A stretch of 64,000 bases of DNA, from positions 3,162,001 to 3,226,000 of the forward strand of contig JAUPSS010000002.1 in the NCBI GenBank assembly GCA_040285825.1. Direction: 5' to 3'. The translations under genes were made by a program, and so were the position numbers. Shown here piece by piece: positions 20,626 to 30,227 of this stretch. Each line of letters starts with the position of its first letter. Positions within the stretch are counted from its first letter, which is position 1. The notes under the pieces were generated by a model, which ran no database searches, had not been told where the DNA came from, and worked only from the letters and a program-made list of their open reading frames with translations. The DNA comes from Eukaryota sp. TZLM1-RC (lineage: Eukaryota; Metamonada: BaSk clade).

Positions 20626-22137
20626 TCAATCCTTTTCAGCAATCTTGAGTTGCCAAAAGGCTTTGCGGAGGTCAAGGGTGCCTATGTAGTTCGCTTGGGA
20701 GAGAAATACCAGCACGTCGGAGATCCTTGGAAGGTTGGGCTCAACAGGAATGGTGTTGGCGTTGACTCCGTCCTTGCCACTATAGTCACCGGTAAGGCGG
20801 GGCTTTCGGTGATCTGGGTAGACCACTAGACAGACAGGGGAGCTGAACTCATGGTTCGATGGGACAGCGAATCCTGAGTCTACGAGTTCGTCGAAAATTT
20901 GGTTAGCGACCTCTAGGCTGGCTGGATTCAGGGTCCTGGGGGGTCTTCTAACTCTGACGTCTTCATTGTAGAAGTTGATTTCCATGGGAGGGCAATCAAT
21001 ACCTTCAGCATGAGGCTTGAGGGTAAATACGTCTTCGAACTCTTTCAAAGTTTGAAGTAGGGACTTCTTGAAATGGTCGTTGTCGAGGTTGATGGTACAA
21101 CCAGATGAGTTGATGTGTTCCAACCAACGTGTGGAAACGTTGACGACTTCTGAAGCTTGTGATATTCGATGATCGAATTCGGTTTCAGGTAATAGTAATG
21201 TGCGACAGGCGTCGTCCATTCTAATATAAATGCCCTTGTTGTTCATCAGTCCAAGGTGACTCAGCAAGTCAGCACCAATGAGAATGGTCTCATGTCCAGG
21301 AACGATGCTGAACTTGTGTTTCACATGTACAATCTGGGTAACACTGCCTAGTCTGATGCTAAGGGTTCCAGAAGCAGTACCGAGGGACTGTGAAGTAGTT
21401 CCATCAGCAATCTTGTAGGATATGGTTTCGTTGGAACGTGCCATGTTACAATTACTGATGACGTCTTCCGTTACTACTGAGCATGTTGCGCCAGAGTCGA
21501 TTATGCCTTTAACTTCGACATTGTTGATCGAGAAGTTTAATTGTAGGCAGTTGGTTGTGGACTTTATGGATTGTACCATAAATATTGTATCAGAGTCATA
21601 TTCAGCTTGTTCTGAGAAGAAATTAGCTTGAATGTTGTGTGTCTTGGTATGTTCCAAGTTGGCCAAAGGATTGATTAGGGAATCTTTCCATGTTGTGTTT
21701 TCTGTGTGGGAAAGTGTTGTAGTTGTAGGGGGTATGGTTTCAAAACTGCGTAAATAGTGACGGGAACGTTTATTATATGATGAAGAGCCTCTGCCTCTGC
21801 CGCGAGTGCCTCTTCGACTACGGAAACCAGAACCTCTAGAACCTCTGCCTCGAGCTTGTTGTTGAGCTTGTTGCTCTCTCCACTTTTTGCTTCTTTGGCA
21901 GTCCTCACTAGGGCACCTTTCAGTCGGATGACCCATTTGTTTACAGAAATTGCATTGGACGTTGGGATCAGACTGAGTGGAAGACGGTTGAGTAGAGCTT
22001 CCTTCTCGTCGTGGTTGTTTTGGGCGCCTGCCAGAGCTGGAACCTCTTGATTTGGGGATAGCAGGGGGAGAAGGTACCGTCTGTCTGCGACGGCTCTCAG
22101 TCTGAAACGAGAATCTATTTTGATACAAGAAGTCCAC
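20626..22137 (-). CDS. Gypsy-2 zinc knuckle, aspartic protease and RT fingers (fragment)
   Basis: About 503 aa. The open frame actually continues a little upstream (to ~22.28 kb). It has a canonical CCHC knuckle (CNFCKQMGHPTERC), an Arg/Gly-rich run, the protease active site IDSGATCSVV and its second-half signature ILIGADLL, then RT (GDYSGKDGVNANT, PNLPRISDVL, LRKAFWQL). It ends in a TGA where Trp is expected in EKD-x-QKT. Confidence 0.9.
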   Translation of the reverse strand: MDFLYQNRFSFQTESRRRQTVPSPPAIPKSRGSSSGRRPKQPRREGSSTQPSSTQSDPNVQCNFCKQMGHPTERCPSEDCQRSKKWREQQAQQQARGRGSRGSGFRSRRGTRGRGRGSSSYNKRSRHYLRSFETIPPTTTTLSHTENTTWKDSLINPLANLEHTKTHNIQANFFSEQAEYDSDTIFMVQSIKSTTNCLQLNFSINNVEVKGIIDSGATCSVVTEDVISNCNMARSNETISYKIADGTTSQSLGTASGTLSIRLGSVTQIVHVKHKFSIVPGHETILIGADLLSHLGLMNNKGIYIRMDDACRTLLLPETEFDHRISQASEVVNVSTRWLEHINSSGCTINLDNDHFKKSLLQTLKEFEDVFTLKPHAEGIDCPPMEINFYNEDVRVRRPPRTLNPASLEVANQIFDELVDSGFAVPSNHEFSSPVCLVVYPDHRKPRLTGDYSGKDGVNANTIPVEPNLPRISDVLVFLSQANYIGTLDLRKAFWQLKIAEKD

Positions 22138-22326
22138 GTGATTGATCTGCTCCTTAAAAGATCTAGCATTACAGAAATTTTCGTATTCTATTTGGAGAAC
22201 ACTGAAAAATTCTCCTAGGGTGTGGCCATCTGAGTAGTAATGGGAGGATTGGACCAGATCCTGAAGAGTCTGTCCCTGATGATGGTAATACCGATGCTTT
22301 CAATGACACGAGAGGCAATTTCCCAT

Positions 22327-24264
22327 TCAGGAAGTCGGTCGACGGGGTTTCCCATTGATGTTTCTCATTTGATGAGTCAGACTACGAACGTCTTGGATAG
22401 CGGTGGAACGCGTTAAGACTCTGCCTATGTTAAGCATGAAGTCTATCCATCTGTTACCATAATCTCTCTCAGACCAATCCATGTGTACAGCATGAAGTGC
22501 GTCCAGGGCTTGATCCAGTCTACTGAATTGGGTTCTCCTTAGGATCTGTTCCCAAATGTTGCGTTCGTCTCTGCTGGTTGGGACCATGGCTGAGGAAATT
22601 GAAAGGCCAGTGCCTTGATACCTTAAAGCGTTGAGAGCTTCAGGTGTAACGCATTCAGCTAAACCTCTGGGACTAATGCGCATGGCAGATCTGAAGAGAT
22701 CCCATTCATGAATTGGTTCACTGTCGAACCGTTGGTCAGATGCCAGTTCTGCTGATCTCGCTAGTTCAAGTTCTTCACGAAGTCTAGCAACTTCGCTGGT
22801 TAAAGCAACTTGGGCAGGATCCTCGATGTTGCCTCGAGCCTCGTCTACAATTCTATCCGTACGACTCCAGAGGATAAACTTGTTAACAAACTTGAGGAGT
22901 TTATCAACATCTCTTAAATCAGTCGCGTCGAGAGTTGGACGTTTGGGGCGGTCTCTGTGTCTATTGTCTCTATCTCTTGATCCCACCATGGAAGATAGGA
23001 AAAGGTTACTATCGTAAGTACCTGAGAAAGTAGAACGTGAAGAACTAACCGTGGAAGGTGTTGGTTCAGCCGCCTGTTGTGAACTTGTTGAACCAGTGGC
23101 AGGAGGTGTGGGTGGAACCAATGATTGTTCCATAGGCTGTGCAGGTGCTGGAGTTTGTTCCATTGGTGCTAGCACAGTTGGAATTGAGTCAGGAGTTGGG
23201 GACTCATCACTGACTTCTACTACAACATCCTCTTCAGTTTGTTCCATGGGAGGATTATGCGAGGGTTCTGTAGAAGTTTCCATAGGTTGATCTGCGGAAG
23301 GTGGAACTTCACGTTGGTGAGGTTCAGGAGAAGGTACTATCTCTTCAATCTGGGCTGGAACCTGATAAGAAGAGATCACTGGTTGAACCAAGCGTGTTTT
23401 CTCTATACGACCTTCTACCATTACCCACTTTAACATCCTGGATTCTATGCATCCAGGGAAAACGGTGACGAGCTGGAGGGCTCTTTGAAGATTACCTGAT
23501 CTTCTGTGGTCAGGACCACAATATGAAGCTATATGGTCAGTACGTCTGTCGTAAAGGAAGAGTCTTTCACCATATGTGGTTTCGGTAAACCACCACCCTG
23601 TTCTATAATCTCTGTCGATAAGAATATCGAGAGATGCGTTGTACCCAGGGCTGAACCTAGGGTATGGGCATGGGTTATGAACATTTATGAAGAGGTTGTC
23701 TTCATCTCCAGCGAAGCGTCTGAATACTCCTTCTCGAGTAGTTCTCATGAACCTAACTCCGGGTCTTGGGTCGTAAGTTGGTTCCGGGTCATTCCTGGAG
23801 GTTTCTGGGGTGATCCTGTCGTCGGAAAGAAATGGACCTATTCTGGGTGAGATCCATAATCCTAAGTCGTTCTCGACTTTGGGACCGTAGAAAGGAGGAC
23901 GTTTGTTGCTCATCTCCGTGGGAGGGATGGCTTCTGGATCCTTTGGAATGACTCGTGTGTCCCTATATCTAGCGTAAGGGTTGTGCTGACGGGAAGCACC
24001 ATGATGAACACTTGAGCTAGCGTAGGAGCTAGTTTGAGAAGGGGTAGGTTGAGCCTGTGTAGAGGATGTTCCTTTTCTAGCTTCAATCTCTTTATCCAGT
24101 CTTTTTCTGTGTTCCCAGTTTCGTTCTTCTTGAAGAACACGCTCTACATATTCTTTAGAAACCTCACCAGGAATTCTGTCAATTTCAGATGCAGGTGCCG
24201 TGGAAGGGACCTGATGTTGAGGTAGAGGAGAGAATTCCTTGGGAGGTTCCTCGTACTCTACCAA
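22327..24264 (-). CDS. Gypsy-2 Gag middle part with capsid-like region (fragment)
   Basis: 645 aa, in the same frame as 24304-25065 with one TAA between. The N-terminal half is Pro/Ser/Glu-rich, with repeated PMEQ. The C-terminal third resembles the capsid region of Gypsy-1 (IHEWDLFRSAM against IHHYDLFRSMM, ILRRTQFS against LLKRTQFT). It ends near 22330; two compensating frameshifts then lead to the zinc knuckle frame. Confidence 0.83.
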   Translation of the reverse strand: MVEYEEPPKEFSPLPQHQVPSTAPASEIDRIPGEVSKEYVERVLQEERNWEHRKRLDKEIEARKGTSSTQAQPTPSQTSSYASSSVHHGASRQHNPYARYRDTRVIPKDPEAIPPTEMSNKRPPFYGPKVENDLGLWISPRIGPFLSDDRITPETSRNDPEPTYDPRPGVRFMRTTREGVFRRFAGDEDNLFINVHNPCPYPRFSPGYNASLDILIDRDYRTGWWFTETTYGERLFLYDRRTDHIASYCGPDHRRSGNLQRALQLVTVFPGCIESRMLKWVMVEGRIEKTRLVQPVISSYQVPAQIEEIVPSPEPHQREVPPSADQPMETSTEPSHNPPMEQTEEDVVVEVSDESPTPDSIPTVLAPMEQTPAPAQPMEQSLVPPTPPATGSTSSQQAAEPTPSTVSSSRSTFSGTYDSNLFLSSMVGSRDRDNRHRDRPKRPTLDATDLRDVDKLLKFVNKFILWSRTDRIVDEARGNIEDPAQVALTSEVARLREELELARSAELASDQRFDSEPIHEWDLFRSAMRISPRGLAECVTPEALNALRYQGTGLSISSAMVPTSRDERNIWEQILRRTQFSRLDQALDALHAVHMDWSERDYGNRWIDFMLNIGRVLTRSTAIQDVRSLTHQMRNINGKPRRPTS

Positions 24265-24303
24265 ATCTGAAAAGATTTGTTCGTACCTTTTCCTTTGCTC
24301 TTC

Positions 24304-25065
24304 TTAAAAATACGAAGGAAGGTCCGAAGTGCTAGGAATGGAATCACTAGCCTGGTGAGGGGAAACAGACAGATTGTTAACTCCACTAACTGTTGAAGTT
24401 AGAGGAGATCCTGAAGTTGGAACAGCAGGATTTTGAATATTCCTCCTAACAGTTGGAACTGGAGGGAGGAGCTGTTGTGGGTGGGAGGGTGGAACCTCAG
24501 AACTGGATGAAAGGGATGAAGATGGTACTTCAATGGCCTTTGTAGAGGAGGAAGAGGGTTGATCTTCCAATCCTTCCTTTGACATGAGAGAAGGTTGAAC
24601 AGTCTCTTTGTTCTGAATGGAAGGTGAAGGTGGTACTTCAGAACTACTTTCTTGGAGGGGAGAAGGTGGGACTTCAGATGCCCTCAAATGTGAAGGAGGA
24701 AGAGGAGCAACGGAATCCTCAACATCTTCATCGTCGTAGGAGACTAATGAAGGGCTTCTTCCTTCCGAAGGAAAAGAATCCTTAGAAGTGTTGTCTCCTT
24801 CCACAGGAACGGAATCCCGAGGAGAGGAACTTCCTTCCATTGGAACGGAATCCTCAGGAAGGGAACTATCTTCCCTTGGGGTAGAACCCTCAGGAAGAGT
24901 TGCTTCAGGAAGCGCAGAAGCTTCAACCGAAGAGGGGAGCACGGAAGCAGGGTCTGTGGTTAGTGGTGAGGAAGAGGGACCAGTCTCATCCTCAAGGATC
25001 CTACGTCGAGCCTCTGGGGACCCACTACGTATTGATGGTCTTGGCTGTTGGTTATTGTCTGACAT
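24304..25065 (-). CDS. Gypsy-2 Gag N-terminal part, starting inside the 5' LTR (fragment)
   Basis: 253 aa. The ATG (MSDNNQQPRPS) lies about 31 bp inside the 5' LTR, and the frame crosses the LTR border. The sequence is Ser/Pro/Glu-rich with repeated PSEG/PVEG/PMEG units and looks disordered. A single TAA (24304-24306) interrupts it before the next gag segment in the same frame. I see no other start that would serve gag better. Confidence 0.72.
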   Translation of the reverse strand: MSDNNQQPRPSIRSGSPEARRRILEDETGPSSSPLTTDPASVLPSSVEASALPEATLPEGSTPREDSSLPEDSVPMEGSSSPRDSVPVEGDNTSKDSFPSEGRSPSLVSYDDEDVEDSVAPLPPSHLRASEVPPSPLQESSSEVPPSPSIQNKETVQPSLMSKEGLEDQPSSSSTKAIEVPSSSLSSSSEVPPSHPQQLLPPVPTVRRNIQNPAVPTSGSPLTSTVSGVNNLSVSPHQASDSIPSTSDLPSYF

Positions 25066-25186
25066 ACAATATGGAGTAACAGGAGTGTAATTTATTACGA
25101 AGAGGAATTGTATTCTCTCTTCTTAAGCTAACAGGCGGAATACTAATAACTAAACTATTAACTATAAATACTATTCAAGACTAACA
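25034..25186 (-). repeat. Gypsy-2 5' LTR
   Basis: Near-identical to 17802-17954. Immediately internal to it, on the minus strand, TGGGTCCCCAGAGGC starts about 9 bases after the LTR and is a candidate tRNA primer binding site. Confidence 0.92.
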
Positions 25187-27158
25187 AAAGTGCATTTCCA
25201 CAGGATTTTGAAAACTTTGTTTATGGTGAAGGGGATTATAGATTATCGACCACCTTTGAACAACGAAAGTTGAACAAAACATTGAGTTCTGTAGACCATT
25301 TGAAATATAGGCCTGAGTTTTTTAAACGACTCCCAACTGATGGATTAAGTAGACCTCCCGAGTACATGGCGTCAGTAATGTTTGCCAATTTTCAGAATAA
25401 TTTGAAACTAAATTATGAAAAACATATTAATCGATTTATTAATGTTTATTTTGACAAACCAGATGTGGAAAATGTGTTAGCAGAAATGCACAAGCTGGGT
25501 GTATACTCAAGGCCATTATCTACCATTATTTCACTATATAGATTTAGGCTTCGTCAATTCAAAACCTTGTTTTATGTTGATGACAGAGATTGTTTGAGTT
25601 CCTTGTTTCATCATCCTGACAATATTGCAGACCTTCTAAATGATGAATTTTTCGATTTATGCGAACGACAAAATATAAGAGATAATGAACTTACAGACAT
25701 ATTTGAAGGTCTTATTGAGCCATTGTCAAATTGAGAATTTGGTCACTGAGGAGAATTTGGTTGACAATATATTTCCAGTGGATATTCATTTTCTTGCAAA
25801 TGCTGTTGAAAAAGATCCTCAAATATTCCTAACACCAGCAATTACAATTGCCCAATATATTTCCAGTAGAGAGAAAAAACCTTATCTTATCTCTCCTGTT
25901 TCAACAACTGTAGGTTCTGGATATTTTCCCATTGATACAAGAACAATATGGAGAATTGTTAAACAAACATTAATTGATGATTTATCATCTACACAGACGC
26001 TAAAAATGTCCAATACATTAGCCCAAATTACGAAATTCAAACCACCTCAACAATGTGACTTTTGGTCTAATATTCTAAATTAAAACCAACCAATGTTCAA
26101 ACAGAAGAGCTATAAATTCAACAACATTATCCACACAGATGGATTTAATATTGCAGTAGAATTTGCTCGTCAGGATTTACAAGGTCAGAAATGTATGCCA
26201 GACAACAAGACTAGTATTTCCGATTTATATATTGATGATGTTGATCCTGATACTTTTCAAGATAAACGAATTTTTGTTTGTGATCCTGCGAAACGTGATT
26301 TATTATACGTTGGCAGTAAAAAAACGGATCAAGAATCAGCCACGGTGCCTAAACCTGAAACTCAACAGCAAAGAAATAGTGGGGTGATGAATCAAGACAA
26401 CAAGCACAAATGGTTGAGAATGGCTCAGATGTCCTGGTCTTTGAAAAGTAGGATGAATGAAAAGCAAAAACGATGGGGCGATAAAGTATACTGAGGTAGA
26501 TTACGACAGGAACCAAATGATAGAGTCTAACGATATCAAAATTGAAGATGAAAACACCGAATTATTTATGTGAGTTGCTAATTCAGCAACTTTTATAGAT
26601 TTTTCCAACTTGGTGGTTGCCAAACATCGGCAAGTTTTTTTGACAATTGACTTTTATAGTCTTGACTTGTGGAGCATTCATAAAATGCAAGCTTTTATTC
26701 ACAAGCAAAAAACTGAAAGTTGGTTATTAAAAAATCTTGCCCAGCAGTTTCGCTATCCAAAAGCCACTTTAATACTAATGGGTGATTATGGTAAAAAAAG
26801 GTTCCAAGAATTTAAAACATCAGAGACCAACTTGAGGCAGTGGATGGATTCAATTTCTGAAAAGAAATGGATTTGAAGTATTGATGATTAATGAAGCGTT
26901 CACTTCAGCAAAATGTCCTGTTTGTTTTCAAAGGTTGCTACGTTTTTGAGAGTAACAAATCCCAGATTCTATAGAAGAGAAAAGACTCCAGTTACTACAT
27001 GTCATGGTTTATTAGCTTGCAAAAGTGAGAGTTGCAAACACAGTAACAAAGGCTCAACAAAGCTTTTCAATAGAAATAAACTGGCTTGTCGGAATATGTT
27101 TGCAATTGCTGAAGCTAGAATGAGTGGTAATGAAAGCTCTCAGTATCTGTGTAGATAG
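25187..27158 (+). pseudogene. RuvC-like nuclease part of the long Fanzor-like protein, copy A
   Basis: Continues in frame from the left part after the AAAGT repeat (AFPQDFENF). Open pieces are 25270-25734, 25685-26083, 26093-26494, 26610-26876 and 26913-27158. Motifs: FANFQNNLKL (also seen in copy D), HTDGF, FVCDPAKRDLLY (RuvC I, Asp at 26282), LILMGDYG, then INEAFTSAKCPVC (zinc ligands 26914-26925) and a final FNRNKLACRN where Fanzor/TnpB proteins usually have NRD. TnpB/Fanzor proteins are RNA-guided DNA endonucleases carried by transposons. Frameshifts and stops disable this copy. Confidence 0.68.
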
Positions 27159-27205
27159 TGATTTTAATTATTCCACACGAAAATTGATGGTGTAATTATC
27201 GGAAT
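27137..27205 (+). repeat. right end of the long Fanzor-like element
   Basis: CTCAGTATCTGTGTAG followed by GTGATT(T/G)(T/C)AATTATTCCACACG and a final AATTTCC block is shared with 45284-45359. It ends about 16 bp before the ATG of the next gene. Confidence 0.55.
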
Positions 27206-27221
27206 TTCCGATTGAATAACG

Positions 27222-29154
27222 ATGGCATCTCCTGACGAACTTCTTCTCCACTATAACCAGCTTCTCTCTGCCTCTTCTCTTGCTGACAACATCACTGAGC
27301 TCACAACATGTCTTGATTCCTTTCTTTTATTACCAATTCCTTCCTTGACGTCCTCTCAGCCTGATTTGCAACCTCTTCTCCCTCTTCTCACCTCAACAGA
27401 CCCCCCTATTCACCTTCTCAAAACCGTTCTTACCATTCTTTTCCGCATTTCTAATGCTACTTCATCCACCCCACCTACTCTATCCTCTCTATGCTCTTCT
27501 CTCATCAAATCCTGCTTTGTACAATCATTACAGTCTTCCTCATGTGCTAGTTCTCTTTTTCCAATCATTTCTTCAATCATTTATCCTTCTGCCACATCCC
27601 AATCACGTCATCAGATGACGTTTCGTTGTCTTTTACTCACCTTGCCGCACTTGAAACTCAATTGCCCCAGTTCAGAACAAAACACTCAAATCACCAATCA
27701 AAATGATTGTACCTGCATGGATTTGTTTAATTTAATATTATATGAGTTTAATGATAAAATTGAAAATTTGGTTGATATTGTAATTAAAGGAGGTTTTCCG
27801 CCATTGAAATATTTATTTGGGTTTGTGTATTTTTTCAAATATTTAATGGTTGCTAGTGATTTTTCTATTATAGAGTTTAATTTGAATTATTATTTAAAGT
27901 TGCTCAAAATTTTACTCGGTCAAAGCAATTCTGATGATTTGAGCTCTAATTTTGAGCTTTTTTCGTTAATTTTGAAACAGTTAGGTGAAATATTAATTGG
28001 TTTTGAACTCAGTCAAGTCATCAGACAACCAGCCAAGAAAAGCCAAGGAGAAGAGCTCTTTTCTGACCTATTAATTGAATTGTTCGACAAAATACCAAAT
28101 TTTACCCAAATTGATTCATTAAGTCTTGAAATTTCTGCTATTTTTGATCTTCTTTTAAAGAAGGATCAGCTGTTGAATTTTTTCATTGACAGCCTATTGG
28201 GATCATTCAATGGATCAGTTGTTGATCTTGACAAGTGCCACCGCAATTTTGACATTTTGAGCTCTATTAATGCCCAAAATTCTAAAACCTACAGTCAGAT
28301 TAGCTCAAAATTGCTGGTCAAAATGTCGATTGTCTTGATTAGCCAAAATATTCCGTTCTTTGACAAGCAACTGACACTTGGTGACCTCTTTTGCTTGTAC
28401 CAATCTACCTTGAGAATTCCGTGTTGTAGACCAATCATTTTGAAAAAAGAACTTTTAGAAAATTTAAATTTTAATGATATTTTAGTCTATTTAATAATTC
28501 CAAAAAAATATGTTGAAATTGTGCTGAACAAAGGTAATAGTAATCAATTTGATGATATTTTTGTGGATCTTTATCAAAATTTGATTGCCACGTGTCATCT
28601 GTTGTCACTTCTTCAAGACACTGTTGGACTCGAAATTTTCAAAATTTCAGATTGTCTTTCTGAAAATCATCCTGTTTTTATTACAAATTTTTTTACTCAA
28701 ATCAATTATCAAAGAATTAAATAGAAATAAAAATCCTGATAATTTTAGCCAATGTTTGCCATTTTTATGGTCTTTTCAACCACTATCATTGAAAATTTGC
28801 AGTCCAGCACTCATGTCAGAATTATTGGAGCTCACTCTTCAAATATTTGAACTTGTCAAATTAGATTATTCAATTTTAAGAAATGATTTATCATTTCTAC
28901 CAAGAATTATTGAGTTTATAAATTTCGAAAATTCTGAAGATTTGGATCAATCGCTCAAAATTAACCAATCAACGGTTAATTATATGTTGAAACTTCTTGA
29001 CCACTTTCCTAAATCAGACAGTCACAACAGTATCAAAAATGATTTAGACCAATTAATTCAATCAAATGATGAAGAATTTGAACGAATATCACGTGACCAT
29101 TCCTGGATGTCCGTCACAAGCAGTAGTGATGAAGCTCTTACTTTGAGTGAGTAG
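27222..29154 (+). CDS. unrecognised protein, probably alpha-helical, ~635 aa (two frames)
   Basis: Frame one (27222-28724) starts MASPDELLLHYNQLLS and is rich in Leu, Ser and Ile with regular helical spacing, like an armadillo/HEAT-type or similar solenoid. Frame two (28585-29154) continues with LPFLWSFQPLSLKICSPALMS and ends MSVTSSSDEALTLSE. One short intron at 28623-28650 (28 bp, GTTGGA...TTTCAG) would join them in frame as 634 aa, but its 5' site is weak; a single-base frameshift in a T7 run (~28688) is the alternative. I do not recognise the family. A transposon end lies right before its start codon. Confidence 0.6.
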
Positions 29155-30227
29155 AACCAAAATTTTGACTGGTTTCTTGCGTGGAAAATATTTAATTATT
29201 TTGTATCTTTTTTTGGTTTGTTATACCTTTTTTGTTTGTGCTACATTGATGGTTTCATTAATTATTGTTAAATTTGAGTTGATGATGAATTAACTTAAAG
29301 TGTATATAAATTTCAATTTAATTTGTTTTATTTATTTTGTTTTAGTGAAACCATCACCATCATGTTTTCTGTGTTGAGATTTTTCTTCACATCACGAGAA
29401 AATGTTTGTAAATATTTCCAAGAAAATCCCGAGATTTTCAAAATCACTGATGACATAAAGAAAATATGGTGGTACGAACTTACCAGAGTTGATTGAAAGT
29501 TTCTAAATCAGATAAAAAATCATCAATTTCTTGAGTTAATTCTTCAATATCACTATTTCTTCTTTTCAGTGGTTCTGGTGGTAACTCATTAACTAACATC
29601 CTCATCCTCTTCGTCTTTATTAGTGTAATCTGATGTAAATTTTGACTTTTTAAACAAACTCCAAAGTAAAATTTTAATAACAATACATATTGCAAGGATA
29701 ACATTCAAAAAATTTACTCAGTTGTGAGAGGTTTTAGGATGATACTAGCAATGCAGATGTGTTATCGTCAGACATTTGATAACTTTAAAACATAATATTG
29801 TAGGAAAAAATGAGAAAAGCATTGATTGATGAATTCTTGAAAAATGATCAAAATCTATACATTAGATTCAATGAACTCTCTATCTAGACACTTAGTCAAA
29901 GAAACCTTTGGTGGATTATGAAATTCTCTTAGGCAGTGACCATCATTAAGCAATATTAAAGGGTGAAATAGATAAATCAGCATCATCTACTGGTCTTCAT
30001 GAAATACAAACAACTCAGCTTTTTTTTCACTAAATTTGAATGTAATGATGTAGGATCAAAAGATAGTTCTAAATAAAGGTCTTTGTTGGTGAAGACAACT
30101 TACAAAAACAACTCTACAAATTTATGAAAACAAGCTAGACAATTTTTTGTTCTCACTCACTTTCAACGTTTTCCTTTTTCTCAACTTGACGTCCAATTGT
30201 CAGTTCGATTGAATTCCTCTATTCTCC
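29155..30227. other. intergenic with a possible small minus-strand gene
   Basis: Mostly AT-rich. On the minus strand, 29704-29480 encodes ELPPEPLKRRNSDIEEL and a good 5' splice site (TG|GTAAGT at about 29483). An overlapping frame reads a hydrophobic helix followed by KKSKF and an acidic tail. I could not assemble a full gene model. Confidence 0.35.

Larger units (their letters stand above)
17802..25186 (-). mobile_element. Ty3/Gypsy chromovirus-type retrotransposon with two LTRs (Gypsy-2)
   Basis: LTRs of about 153 bp lie at both ends (17802-17954 and 25034-25186) and the target repeat AAAGT flanks them (17797-17801 and 25187-25191). On the minus strand the order is gag, zinc knuckle, protease, RT, RNase H, integrase, chromodomain-like tail, PPT, 3' LTR. 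One frame covers gag to RNase H with four in-frame stops (TAA at 24304, TGA at 22327, TGA at 20626, TAA at 19804) plus compensating shifts near 22.3 kb; later frameshifts lie near 19.34 and 18.6 kb. Inactive but young-looking: the LTRs are nearly identical. Confidence 0.96.
16610..27205 (+). mobile_element. long Fanzor-like element with N-terminal exonuclease domain, copy A, split by Gypsy-2
   Basis: The left part (16610-17801) and right part (25187-27205) are one element interrupted by a Gypsy retrotransposon with a perfect 5-bp target duplication, AAAGT. The left part shares its first ~200 bp (from GGTAAATCGAGCTGATG) with copy B at 37345. The right end (27137-27205) shares a ~70-bp block with an orphan end at 45284-45359. 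Coding content is a DEDDy-exonuclease-like domain followed by a RuvC-like nuclease with a zinc site. Several in-frame stops and frameshifts make this copy inactive. Confidence 0.7.

Noticed and set aside
18770-20628. TGA at two Trp positions in Gypsy-2 (EKD-x-QKT and VER-x-HRD), and three in-frame TGA in copy A, suggesting TGA decoded as Trp
   Set aside because: TAA stops interrupt the same element, several intact genes (Spg1-like, Arl-like, two membrane genes) end in TGA at the expected place, and TGG to TGA is a common decay mutation.
22327-25065. Many long plus-strand open frames opposite Gypsy-2 gag (e.g. 23051-23290, 24788-25090)
   Set aside because: They are antisense shadows of a Ser/Pro/Glu-rich frame with few antisense stops; no homologous motifs.
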